Below are positions 26,593-35,985 of a DNA stretch of 64,000 nt, one piece after another. This DNA comes from JBBSAT01 sp046351235. Its GTDB lineage: Bacteria; Myxococcota_A; Polyangia; Polyangiales; Sandaracinaceae. The notes beneath the pieces are model-generated. The model did no database searches, was not told where the DNA came from, and saw only the letters and a program-made list of their open reading frames with translations. Numbering within the stretch: the stretch's first letter is position 1; every line of letters starts with the position of its first letter. The position numbers and the translations under genes are program-made. Location of the stretch: positions 378,320 through 442,319 of the forward strand of contig JAXLYV010000006.1 in NCBI GenBank assembly GCA_046351235.1, written 5' to 3'.

Positions 26593-28309
26593 CGGAGGTA
26601 CGTCGCCGCGCTGCCGCGCGGCTCCGGGCCTCGACATGCGTCACGCCGATCGGCATGCTGCCGACCGATCGCTACGACTTCCCCTGGTCCCATGATCCTG
26701 AAAACGGGTCGGTCCCTTGAGGGTGAACGCCAGCACTCGTCGTCACCACCGTCGCGTCGCGGTCTCGTGAAGTTCACGAGGCGCGTCTTGTCGGGGTGCA
26801 GCGTCAGGCCATACCGCTCGAATCGCTTCGGCAGCACGTCCATCACGCGCCTCGCGTCCGCTTCCTCCGCGAAGGCGATCACGAAGTCGTCCGCGTACCG
26901 GACGAGAAACGCATGGCCTCGCAGCCGCGGCTTCACGTCCGCCTCGAACCACCTGTCGAGCACCTCGTGCAGATACACGTTCGCGAGGATCGGCGAGATG
27001 ACGCCTCCCTGCGGCGTGCCTTCGTCCGGATGCGTCACCGCACCGTCCTCGAGCACGCCTGCCTTCAGCCACTTGTCGATCGCACGGCGAATCACGCCGT
27101 CCGTCACCCGCCCGTCGAGAAAGCCGCGCAGGGCGCCGTGGTCGAGCGTGTCGAAGAAGCGCTGGATGTCGACCTCGACAATCCAGGCGCCGCCCATCGA
27201 CATGATCTCTTTCCACAGCACTTCGAGCGCGTCGTGCGCGCTGCGTCCCGGCCGGAAGCCGAACGAGCCCGGATGGAAGTCCTGCTCGTAGATCGCCTCC
27301 AAGAGCATCGCGACCGCGCGCTGGAGGATCTTGTCCTCGAACGTCGGCACGCCGATCGGGCGCGTACTGCGCCCGTCGCCTTTCGGGATGTGCACGCGTC
27401 GAACGGGAGGTGCTCGGTACGCGCCCGTACGGAAGCGCACGAGCAGCGACTCGAGGTTCTTCTCGAGATCGCGCGCGTACTCCTCCGCCGACTGCCCGTC
27501 CACGCCCACCGCCGCGTCCTTGCGCGTGCGCCGGTACGCCTCACGTAGCCACGCCACGTCGATCGCGTGGTGCAGCGACATGAACGCACGCTCGGGATGC
27601 TTCCTCGCGAGCTCCGCTATCCGCGCGAGTCTCGTGGAGATGCTCCCAGAGTTCAGTGACTCCGACATCGTTCCCTCGTTCGGTTCCATGTTCCGGACGC
27701 CCCTTCCCTGGCCGGGTCCTCGTGGGGCGAGTTCCCCGGCGTCATCGGTACAACGGGCGTCTCCGACTTCTCGTCACCCTTCCCGCGATGCTGCTTCGAG
27801 CTTCGTTTCCTTCGCTCGGCGGTACCTCGTGTGCGCGTCGTGTTCGTGTTCCGCGTTCGCGGCTCCTGCGCGCTCGATGCGCGGCTCACGCAGGCCTCGG
27901 GTTTGTTGTGCGGAGAGCCCGATCTCCGCTCGAACGAGGAGGTGACGAGACCTCCCAGGTTCCTGGGGCGCCACTGTGTGCACGTGCCCCGCTCTCCGAC
28001 CCCGGTGGAGCCTCGGCGCCCATGATCGTCGGGCGCTCCGGTGCTGCCTTCCGCTGTGTGAACGGCGTCGGCCTCCACGTTTGCTGACTTTCGGGGCTCC
28101 ACCACGCGGCCCGCGCACTCGCTGTCTACGCTTCGCGGCCGCCCTCGCGGACGGGGCTCGCGCAAGACTCGCTTCTGGCTGCGATCAGCTTTGCCAGGCA
28201 GCTCGTCCCTTCCGGGAACGAGGACCGCCAGACGCCTCAGGAGGTTTCCGCGACGATCATCCGCTCATCGCTTCCTCCTCCTCCAGGCTTTCCTGGCGCA
28301 CTCACCCTC

Positions 28310-29983
28310 TCAGTTCTTGGTGAGCTTGCGGTACTTGATCCGGTGCGGGCGATCGGCGGCGGCGCCGAGGCGCTTCTTGCGATCGGCCTCGTAGTCGGCG
28401 TAGCTGCCGGTGAACCACACGACGTTGCTCTCGCCCTCGAAGGCGAGGATGTGCGTCGCGATGCGATCGAGGAACCAGCGATCGTGGCTGGTGATGAGCG
28501 CGACGCCCGGCCACTCGAGCAGCGCTTCCTCGAGCGAGCGCAGCGTCTCGACGTCGAGGTCGTTCGTGGGCTCGTCGAGCAGGAGCACGTTGCCGCCCTG
28601 CGTGAGCACCTTCGCCAGCATCACGCGGTTGCGCTCGCCGCCCGAGAGGTTCTTGACGACCTTCTGCTGGTCGCTGCCCTTGAAGTTGAACAGGCCCACG
28701 TACGCGCGCGAGGGGAGCTCCGTGCGGCCGACGACGATCTTGTCCTGGCCCTTGCTGATCTCCTTGAAGACCGTGTTCTCGCCCTCGAGGCCGTCGCGCG
28801 ACTGGTCGACGTACATGAGCTTCACGGTCTCGCCGACCTTCACGCTGCCCTGATCGGGCTGCATCTGGCCGGTGATCATGCGGAACAGCGTGGTCTTACC
28901 GGCGCCGTTCGGGCCGATGATCCCGACGATCGCACCCTTCGGCACGAGGAACGAGAGGTGCTCGTAGAGCAGGCGATCGCCGAAGCCCTTGCTGATGTCC
29001 TTCACCTCGATGACGGTGTCGCCGAGACGCTCGCCGGGCGGGATCGCGATCGCGTTCTCGTCGCGCTTCTTCTTGCCGGCCTCGGCGACGAGCGCGTCGT
29101 AGGCCTGCAGGCGCGCCTTGCTCTTGGCCTGCCGCGCCTTGGGCGACTGGCGCACCCACTCGAGCTCCTGCGCGATCTTCTTCTGGCGCGCCGACTCGGT
29201 CTTCTCTTCCATCTCGAGCCGCTTCTGCTTCTGCTCGAGCCAGCTCGTGTAGTTGCCCTTGAACGGATACGCCTCGCCGCGGCCGTCGAGCTCGAGGATC
29301 CACTCGGCGACGTTGTCGAGGAAGTAGCGGTCGTGCGTGATCGACACGATCGTGCCGGGGTAGTCCTTCAGGTGCTGCTCGAGCCACGCGACCGACTCGG
29401 CATCGAGATGGTTGGTGGGCTCGTCGAGGAGCAAGAGGTCGGGGCGCATCAGCAGCGTGCGGCAGAGCGCGACGCGACGCTTCTCGCCGCCGGAGAGGTG
29501 GTTCACGCTCTCTTCCGCCGGCGGCAGGCGCAGCGCGTCCATCGCGATCTCGAGCGTGGTGTCGAGGTTCCAGCCGTCGCCCGCCTCGATGAAGTCCTGC
29601 AGCTTCGACTGCTCTTCGAGCAGCTTGTCCATGTCGCAGTTCGGATCGCCCATCTCGGTGCCGATCTCCTCGAAGCGCGCGAGCGCCTTGCGCATCGGCT
29701 CGACGGCCTCGTGCACGACGTCGATGACGCGGCGGTCCTTGCCGATGTCCGGCTCCTGCGGGACGTAGCCGACCTTGGCCGAGGGGCGGATCCACGCCTC
29801 GCCCGTGAAGCTCTTGTCGACGCCCGCCATGATGCGCAGGAGCGAGCTCTTGCCCGAGCCGTTCGGCCCGATGACGCCGATCTTCGCGCCCGGGATGAAG
29901 GAGAGATAGAGGTCCGTCACCACCTTCTTGTCCGGCGGGTGGACCTTGGTGACGCCCTTCATCGTGTAGATGTAGTCAGTCAT
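28310..29983 (-). CDS. ettA: Energy-dependent translational throttle protein EttA (ABC-F)
   Basis: Soluble ABC-F ATPase with two nucleotide-binding domains. Walker A motifs are GPNGSGKSS and GPNGAGKTT, signatures are HLSGGEKRRVAL and NLSGGERNRVML, and Walker B motifs are LLLLDEPTNHLD and VLLLDEPTNDLD. The linker between the domains (about 240-325) is Lys/Arg/Gln-rich, as expected for the P-site tRNA-interaction motif. EttA binds the ribosomal E site and gates elongation by energy state. 557 residues. The open frame extends far upstream but is a shadow there; ATG 29983 gives the family N-terminus (MTDYIYTMKGVTKVHP). The stop codon is the first triplet of the intron-bearing repeat element. Confidence 0.93.
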   Translation of the reverse strand: MTDYIYTMKGVTKVHPPDKKVVTDLYLSFIPGAKIGVIGPNGSGKSSLLRIMAGVDKSFTGEAWIRPSAKVGYVPQEPDIGKDRRVIDVVHEAVEPMRKALARFEEIGTEMGDPNCDMDKLLEEQSKLQDFIEAGDGWNLDTTLEIAMDALRLPPAEESVNHLSGGEKRRVALCRTLLMRPDLLLLDEPTNHLDAESVAWLEQHLKDYPGTIVSITHDRYFLDNVAEWILELDGRGEAYPFKGNYTSWLEQKQKRLEMEEKTESARQKKIAQELEWVRQSPKARQAKSKARLQAYDALVAEAGKKKRDENAIAIPPGERLGDTVIEVKDISKGFGDRLLYEHLSFLVPKGAIVGIIGPNGAGKTTLFRMITGQMQPDQGSVKVGETVKLMYVDQSRDGLEGENTVFKEISKGQDKIVVGRTELPSRAYVGLFNFKGSDQQKVVKNLSGGERNRVMLAKVLTQGGNVLLLDEPTNDLDVETLRSLEEALLEWPGVALITSHDRWFLDRIATHILAFEGESNVVWFTGSYADYEADRKKRLGAAADRPHRIKYRKLTKN

Positions 29984-30076
29984 GGAGGGGTGTTTCTCGC
30001 ACGGGAGCGCGGCGGGGGGAAGCCGCATCGGGCTCGCTTCGTCACGTGCGACGCGTGCGCACCCCACCGCGGGGGG

Positions 30077-30082
30077 TAAGCT
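30077..30082 (+). promoter_or_regulatory. Candidate leaderless -10 box upstream of 30089
   Basis: TAAGCT ends six bases before ATG 30089 and there is no Shine-Dalgarno. A sigma-70 start 7 bases downstream of the box would fall on the initiator codon. Confidence 0.42.
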
Positions 30083-30088
30083 CGCCCG

Positions 30089-30571
30089 ATGACGGAGCTC
30101 GAGTTCGAACCGGTGGTCGTGGCGATGGGATCGGCGCTCGTGGCGCTGAGGCCGACCGACGGCACGATCGTGTGGCACGTGCCGACCAGCGCGCCGGTGG
30201 TCCGCATGTACCGCGTGGGAACGCGCATGTTCGGCATCACGGGGACGCGCGTGGTCTGCGTGGAGCTGCGCACCGGCAAGGTGCTCGGGCAGGTGGACAT
30301 CGGCTTCGCGCCCGACTCGGGCATGGTCTGCGATGGGCACCTCGTGCTCTTGCGCGGGGAGCTCTCGGCCTCGCCCGAGGCGCTCGTGTGCCTCACCTCC
30401 GACGGCCGCGTCCGATGGCACGGGACGCTCGGCGTGCAAGGCAGCGAGGCGCGCCTGGCGACCTTCGGCGCCGACGGCAAGCCGCACTCCGAGGCGACGT
30501 TCCCGTTCCGAGGCGCGCCCGCGGGCATCGCTTACCGCGAGCACGTGGTGCAGCCCGATCTGAACCGCTGA
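30089..30571 (+). CDS. Hypothetical PQQ-like beta-propeller protein
   Basis: A 160-residue product rich in beta strands of the PQQ/outer-membrane-assembly type (ALVALRPTDGTIVWHVPT, RVVCVELRTGKVLGQVDIG, ALVCLTSDGRVRWHGTLG). There are only about three blades, so it is either a small propeller fragment or a multimer. It has no signal peptide. It is divergent from ettA and 25 bases upstream of the tRNA acetyltransferase gene, so the two may be co-transcribed. Function unknown. Confidence 0.62.
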   Translation: MTELEFEPVVVAMGSALVALRPTDGTIVWHVPTSAPVVRMYRVGTRMFGITGTRVVCVELRTGKVLGQVDIGFAPDSGMVCDGHLVLLRGELSASPEALVCLTSDGRVRWHGTLGVQGSEARLATFGADGKPHSEATFPFRGAPAGIAYREHVVQPDLNR

Positions 30572-30596
30572 AGGGCCGATCGGAGGAGCGAGGGAC

Positions 30597-32579
30597 GTGC
30601 ACGCGCGCCGGCTCCTCGTGGTGCGTGGCTCGGCGCCGGAGACGCGCGAGAAGGCGATCGCGGCGATCGCGGCCCTCGCGCCGGACGAGGTCGTCTGGGC
30701 GGGAAGCGATGCGCCGGCGGGGGTGCGTGCGGTCGCGATGCGCGGCCTCGATGCGCTCCTCGGCGCGAGCGCGGACGCCGCGGTGCTCGACCTGCACGCC
30801 GGGCTCGACGCCGACGCGATCGCGCGGGCCGAAGGGCTCGTGCGGCGCGGCGGCGGGCTCGTGCTGCGAATGTCCGAGCGGCCCGTGGCGCGTGCAGACC
30901 TCGCCGTCTCGGGGCGCGCCCTCGAGGAGGTCGGCACACGCGCGCTCGCGCGCTTCGAGCGCACGCTCGCCGCAGCGACGAGCACGGCGCCGCTCGCGCC
31001 CGTCGCGCCTTCGACGCCCGTGGCCAGCACCGAAGAGCAGAGCGCGCTCGTCCTGAGGCTCGTGCCCTCGCTCCTCGACCCCACGCCGCGGCTCGTGACG
31101 CTCGTGGCCGATCGCGGGCGCGGCAAGTCCGCGGCGCTCGGTCGCGCGCTGCGCGCGGCGATCGACGCAGCGCCGGACACGAAGTGCGTCGTGAGCGCGC
31201 CGTCCGAGGACGCGCTCGGCGAGGTGCATCGCTTCGCTCGGCCGACCTCGCTGCGCTTCGTGACGGCCGCGGATCTGTCGCGCGGCGCCGACCACGACGC
31301 GGACGTGATCGTGATCGACGAGGCCGCGCAGCTCTCCGTGCCACGGCTGCGGCGGATCGTGCTCGCGCATCCGCGCGCGCGCATCGTGCTGGCGACCACG
31401 TGCCACGGCTACGAAGGCACCGGGCGCGGCTTCGCGCTGCGCTTCGTGCGCTGGGCGCGGACGCGGGGCCTCGCCGTCGAGGAGCACACGCTCACGGCGC
31501 CGATCCGCTGGGACGCGGGGGATCCGCTCGAGCGCTGGGCCTACGAGGCGCTGGTGCTCGATGCGGTGCCCGCGACGCTCGGCGTGCCCGCGGTGCCGAG
31601 GCACGAGCAGCTCGATCGCGATCGGCTCACCGAGGACGAGCGCACGCTGCGCGCGCTCTTCGGGCTTCTGCTCTCGGCGCACTACCGTACGAGCCCCGAC
31701 GATCTCGTGCGCCTCCTCGATGCTCCCAACCTCGACGTGCACGCGCTCTTCGAGGGCGAGGACGTCGTCGCCGCGTGCCTCGTCGCGCACGAGGGCGGGC
31801 TCGACGAGGCGGCCATCGCCGCGCTCGCGTCGGGCCGCACGCGCCTCTCACGCCACGCGCTCGCCGACACGCTGGCGAGCCACTCGGCCACGCCCGAGGC
31901 GGCGCGCCTGACGATGGTGCGCAGCGTGCGGATCGCCGTGCACGAAGAGCGTCGCGGGCGCGGCCTCGCACGCCGGCTCGTGGAGGCCGTTCACGCGAGC
32001 TACGCGCCCGATCTGTTCGGCACGATGTTCGGCGCCACGGCCGACCTGGTGAAGATGCGGCGCGCGCTCGGGTACGCGCTCGTGCGCGTGGGCGTCTCGC
32101 GCGGCGCGCGGAGCGGTGAGCCGGCGGCCGTGATGATCCGCCCCGTCTCGACCCGCGCGCGGGCGCTCGTCGAGAGGCTGCGCGTCGATCTCGCCCGCGA
32201 GCTGCCGGCGCAGCTCGACTTGCTCGAGGCCGACGACGGGGGCCCGCTCGAGCCGGCGCTGCGCTCGGCGCTGATCGCCGAGCTCCCCGCCCTCCCCGAC
32301 GAGAGCGACGAGGCGCTGACCGCGAGGATCACGCGCTACGTGGAGGGATCCCAGCCCATCGACGCGCTCGCCGCGTCGGCGCGCCGCTTCGTGCTCGCGC
32401 ACCCGGACGCGCTCGCACGCCTCTCGGGCCGCGAGCGGGAGCTGCTCGTGGCACGCCTCGTCGATCGTGCGGCCTGGGCCGAGGTCGCGCGGCGCGCCGG
32501 TCTCGAGGTGCCCGCCGCCATGCGCGCCATGCGCGCCGCGATGGCAGCCCTGCTCCGCGAGGCCCGCGCCGCGCGTTGA
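30597..32579 (+). CDS. tmcA: tRNA(Met) cytidine acetyltransferase TmcA-type protein
   Basis: Fusion of a DUF1726-like N-terminal region, a DEAD/RecA-like ATPase (Walker A ADRGRGKSAA at 171-180, DEAA at 241-244) and a GNAT acetyltransferase (RIAVHEERRGRGLARRLVEA, about 433-452) with a helical tail, which is the domain order of TmcA. The enzyme makes N4-acetylcytidine at the wobble base of elongator tRNA-Met using acetyl-CoA and ATP. GTG 30597 follows an AGGAGCGAGGG Shine-Dalgarno region. 660 residues, close to the 671 of the Escherichia coli protein. The sequence is more diverged than average, so substrate identity is inferred. Confidence 0.84.
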   Translation: MHARRLLVVRGSAPETREKAIAAIAALAPDEVVWAGSDAPAGVRAVAMRGLDALLGASADAAVLDLHAGLDADAIARAEGLVRRGGGLVLRMSERPVARADLAVSGRALEEVGTRALARFERTLAAATSTAPLAPVAPSTPVASTEEQSALVLRLVPSLLDPTPRLVTLVADRGRGKSAALGRALRAAIDAAPDTKCVVSAPSEDALGEVHRFARPTSLRFVTAADLSRGADHDADVIVIDEAAQLSVPRLRRIVLAHPRARIVLATTCHGYEGTGRGFALRFVRWARTRGLAVEEHTLTAPIRWDAGDPLERWAYEALVLDAVPATLGVPAVPRHEQLDRDRLTEDERTLRALFGLLLSAHYRTSPDDLVRLLDAPNLDVHALFEGEDVVAACLVAHEGGLDEAAIAALASGRTRLSRHALADTLASHSATPEAARLTMVRSVRIAVHEERRGRGLARRLVEAVHASYAPDLFGTMFGATADLVKMRRALGYALVRVGVSRGARSGEPAAVMIRPVSTRARALVERLRVDLARELPAQLDLLEADDGGPLEPALRSALIAELPALPDESDEALTARITRYVEGSQPIDALAASARRFVLAHPDALARLSGRERELLVARLVDRAAWAEVARRAGLEVPAAMRAMRAAMAALLREARAAR

Positions 32580-32610
32580 CCGCATCACGCGCGCAGGCGA
32601 GGCTCGCGCG

Positions 32611-33840
32611 GTGCTCCGATCGCTCGATCCCCTGGCCCTCGCCCGCCGTCAGCTCGAGCGCGATCGCACCGTCGACGCCGCCGCGCGAGGCCTCTTCGCC
32701 GTGAAGCACGCTCGGATGGTGACCTCGGCGTTCGCCTTCCTGCGGGGCAGCGCCGGCCTCTTCTACGAGCTCTTGCGGGCGGCGCCCGAGCTCGCGCGCG
32801 GCCCCGAGGGACGCGCCTGGCTCACGGGCGATCTGCACGTCCAGAACTTCGGCGCCTTCCGCACCGACGACGATCGCCGAGGAAAGACCGTCGTCGTGTT
32901 CGGCCCGAACGACTTCGACGAGGCGTGCGTGGGGCCGGTGCGTCTCGATCTGCTGCGCCTCGCCACGAGCTGGCTGCTCTCGCTCGACGAGCACGCGATC
33001 TCGTCGAGCGAGCGCGTCGAGACGTGCCGCGCGCTGCTCGCGGGCTGGGAGCGTGGGGCGCACGGCGAAGGCCGGAGCAAGACGCCCGCGCCGATCGCGC
33101 AGCTCGTGGAGCGCGTCGAGGCGCGCACGAAGGCCGCGATGCTCTCGAGCTTCGTGCGCGGCTCCCCCCGCAAACGCGCGCTCTTGCGCGGCGAGAAGCT
33201 CTGGCCGATCTCGCGCGAGCTCGCCGCGTCGGTGAAGGACGCCTTCGGGCGATACGCGGGCGAGCGCTGCAGCGCGACCGGCGCCGAGCCCGGGCACTTC
33301 GAGGTGAAGGACGTCGTGCGGCGCGTGGCAGGCACCGGCAGCCTCGGCGCCGAGCGCTTCGCCGTGCTCACGACGGGCGGACCGAACGGCGCGTGGCTCT
33401 TCGACGTGAAGGAAGAGGCGCCGCGCTCGGCCACGACGCTCGCGGCCGCCGGCACGCGCGGCGCTGCACGCGTGGTGCGCGGCATCGATCGAGCCGCCCT
33501 CGCGCCTCCGCGGATGCTCGGCACGACGACGCTGCACCACCCGCGCGGCGCGCGTCTCGCGATGCTGGTGCGGCGCCTCTCGCCGCAGGAAGACAAGCTC
33601 GATCCCGCCGAGGTCCCGGCCGGCGAGCTCGCATCGGTGGCCCATCACCTCGGCTGGCTCGCGGGGCGCATGCACCGCCAGGGCGCGGTCGGAAAGCTCG
33701 GGCGCTGCGCCGGGCCCGAACAGCGCGCCGTGCTCGAGCGCGCGATCGTGCTCGCGGGCCTGCACGAGGCCATCCACCTCGCGTACGTCAGCCTTCCCGC
33801 GGGCGCGAGCGATCGGCGCACGATACGTTCCCGCCCATGA
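32611..33840 (+). CDS. DUF2252 family protein
   Basis: Kinase-like-fold family of unknown substrate. Family features are MVTSAFAFLRGSAG, GDLHVQNFGAF (catalytic-loop-like) and NDFDEACVGPVRLDLLRLATS (Asp-rich metal-loop-like), with a later GTGSLGAERF. I start at GTG 32611 (VLRSLDPLALARRQLERD), 31 bases after tmcA; the frame is open further up, inside tmcA. The stop overlaps the downstream SDR start by ATGA, so the two are coupled. About 409 residues. A phosphotransferase role is suggested by the fold only. Confidence 0.75.
   Translation: MLRSLDPLALARRQLERDRTVDAAARGLFAVKHARMVTSAFAFLRGSAGLFYELLRAAPELARGPEGRAWLTGDLHVQNFGAFRTDDDRRGKTVVVFGPNDFDEACVGPVRLDLLRLATSWLLSLDEHAISSSERVETCRALLAGWERGAHGEGRSKTPAPIAQLVERVEARTKAAMLSSFVRGSPRKRALLRGEKLWPISRELAASVKDAFGRYAGERCSATGAEPGHFEVKDVVRRVAGTGSLGAERFAVLTTGGPNGAWLFDVKEEAPRSATTLAAAGTRGAARVVRGIDRAALAPPRMLGTTTLHHPRGARLAMLVRRLSPQEDKLDPAEVPAGELASVAHHLGWLAGRMHRQGAVGKLGRCAGPEQRAVLERAIVLAGLHEAIHLAYVSLPAGASDRRTIRSRP
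33824..33829 (+). promoter_or_regulatory. Candidate -10 box just upstream of the SDR start
   Basis: TACGTT ends seven bases before ATG 33837, inside the 3' end of the DUF2252 gene. It could give a leaderless transcript in addition to read-through. The case is weak because it lies in coding DNA. Confidence 0.25.
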
Positions 33841-34886
33841 GTGAGCACGTCGCGGTCGTGATCGGAGGCGCGGGGTTCGTCGGGCGCAGGCTCGTGGCGC
33901 TGGCGACCGCAGGCGAGCGACCCGAGGGATGGCCGCGCTTCGATCGCGTGCGCGTGCTCGACACCGCCCCGCTCGATCCCGAGGTGCTGCGCGCGGCGCA
34001 GGTTCCCGTGGAGCCCGTGATCGGCGACATCACGCGCCCGGCGGATCTCGCGGCGGTCGTCGCCGGCGCGCAGACGGTCTTCCATCTCGCCTCGGTCGTG
34101 GACGTCTCGCTCCGTCCCGCGCCGCGCATCGAGCACGTGAACGTCGGCGGCACGCGCAACGTGGTCGAGGCCTGCCTCGCCGCCGGCGTGAAGCGCCTCG
34201 TCTACACGAGCAGCGAGGACGTGCTCCTCTCCGAGCATCCCGTCGCCTGGGGCGACGAGTCGTACGCCTATCCCACTCGCCCCATCCATCCCTACGTGGC
34301 GACCAAGATCGAGGGCGAGAAGCTCGCGCGCGCCGCCGACGGGAAGAACGGCCTGCGCACCGTCGCGATTCGTCCCGTGCACGTCTACGGGCCGCACGAT
34401 CCGCACGCGATCCCGACGAGCCTGCGCGCGTTCGCCGCCGGCAGCGTGCCCTTCCTCGTGGGCCACCCGAAGGCGCGCTTCGACGTGGTCTACGTGGACA
34501 ACGTCGTGCACGCGCACCTGCTCGCCGCCGGAGCGCTCGAGCGCGCGCCCGAGCGCGTGGGCGGCAAGGCCTACTTCGTGGGCGAGGACAACCGCCCGAA
34601 CTACTTCGAGTGGCTGCGCCCCTACGCGGAGCGCAAGGGGATCCGCATGCCGCGCCGCTACCTCGGTCGCGTCGGGACGGCGCTCGCAGCGCGCGCGATG
34701 GAGATGGGCGAGCGGCTCACGGGCAAGCCGGCGACGTTCCACACCTTCCACCAGCGCGTGATCGGCGCCGACTTCTTCTTCTCGTGCGCCGCGATCGAGC
34801 GCGACCTCGGCTACCGCCCGATCGTCACGCCCGACGAAGGCCAGCGCCGCACGCTCGCGTGGATCGACACCCAGACGTTCGCGTGA
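33837..34886 (+). CDS. Extended SDR: NAD(P)-dependent epimerase / 3-beta-hydroxysteroid dehydrogenase-like
   Basis: Rossmann-fold oxidoreductase with the glycine motif VVIGGAGFVGRRL (residues 6-18), the early strand motif GDITRPADL, and the catalytic Ser/Tyr-Lys set in YTSSEDV and YVATK. The C-terminal half (FDVVYVDNVVHAHLLAAGAL) is typical of 3-beta-HSD/NSDHL-like members rather than sugar epimerases. 349 residues. ATG is fixed by the ATGA overlap with DUF2252. It converges on the Rieske oxygenase gene, ten bases apart; a joint role in lipid or terpenoid modification is possible but unproven. Confidence 0.8.
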   Translation: MSEHVAVVIGGAGFVGRRLVALATAGERPEGWPRFDRVRVLDTAPLDPEVLRAAQVPVEPVIGDITRPADLAAVVAGAQTVFHLASVVDVSLRPAPRIEHVNVGGTRNVVEACLAAGVKRLVYTSSEDVLLSEHPVAWGDESYAYPTRPIHPYVATKIEGEKLARAADGKNGLRTVAIRPVHVYGPHDPHAIPTSLRAFAAGSVPFLVGHPKARFDVVYVDNVVHAHLLAAGALERAPERVGGKAYFVGEDNRPNYFEWLRPYAERKGIRMPRRYLGRVGTALAARAMEMGERLTGKPATFHTFHQRVIGADFFFSCAAIERDLGYRPIVTPDEGQRRTLAWIDTQTFA

Positions 34887-34896
34887 GCGCCCGAGG

Positions 34897-35868
<972 letters not shown>

Positions 35869-35905
35869 CGCGGGCGAACATAGGACGATCGATCGGAGGG
35901 GGCAC

Positions 35906-35928
35906 GCGTGTGAAAGCGTTTCTCACGC
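35906..35928. promoter_or_regulatory. Inverted repeat in the Rieske/kinase divergent gap
   Basis: GCGTGTGAAA (35906-35915), spacer GCG, then TTTCTCACGC (35919-35928): ten-base arms with one mismatch, centred in the 117-bp divergent intergenic region. This fits an operator serving one or both genes. Confidence 0.4.
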
Positions 35929-35985
35929 GGTACGGGCGCGGCTTTCGCGGCGCCTTCCGGGGCGATCCGGTACGATGGTGCGCCG

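Larger units (their letters stand above)
23954..26735 (+). mobile_element. IS21-family insertion sequence (2782 bp) inside group II intron copy A
   Basis: The ends are TG...CA with imperfect 25-bp inverted repeats (left TGCCGGTTTTCACGCTGAAG, right complement TGCTGGCGTTCACCCTCAAG, five mismatches), flanked by the direct repeat CTCGTCG at 23947-23953 and 26736-26742. It carries istA and istB in the usual order with an ATGA overlap. The target is the reverse transcriptase gene of the intron. Both transposition genes contain a frameshift, so the copy is probably inactive unless those are sequencing errors. Confidence 0.93.
23536..27689 (-). pseudogene. Group II intron reverse transcriptase/maturase, split by IS insertion
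   Basis: The N-terminal part (27689 down to 26736: RT palm with VEVDIQRFFDTLDH, GTPQGGVISP and VRYADDFVI) and the C-terminal part (23953 down to 23536: maturase and C-terminal region) are separated by the 23954-26735 insertion. Joined at the duplicated CTCGTCG, they give the same protein as the intact 454-residue copy at 48621-49985. The break falls after the palm, in the thumb/maturase linker (RPRRDGGDDE), so no functional maturase is expected. Confidence 0.93.
23458..28301 (-). mobile_element. Group II intron copy A, interrupted by an IS21-family element
   Basis: Minus-strand intron running from GTGCG (28301) to a terminal GAC (23458). Removing the 2782-bp insertion and one copy of its 7-bp target duplication leaves 2055 bp, exactly the length of copy B at 48009-50063, and the sequences I compared are nearly identical. 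The 5' exon ends GAGGGTGA just after the ettA stop and the 3' exon begins CAGGAAACC. Joined, they recreate the tandem element. The ribozyme 5' domains (27690-28301), domain V and domain VI are present, but the reverse transcriptase is disrupted, so this copy could move only with help from copy B. Confidence 0.9.
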
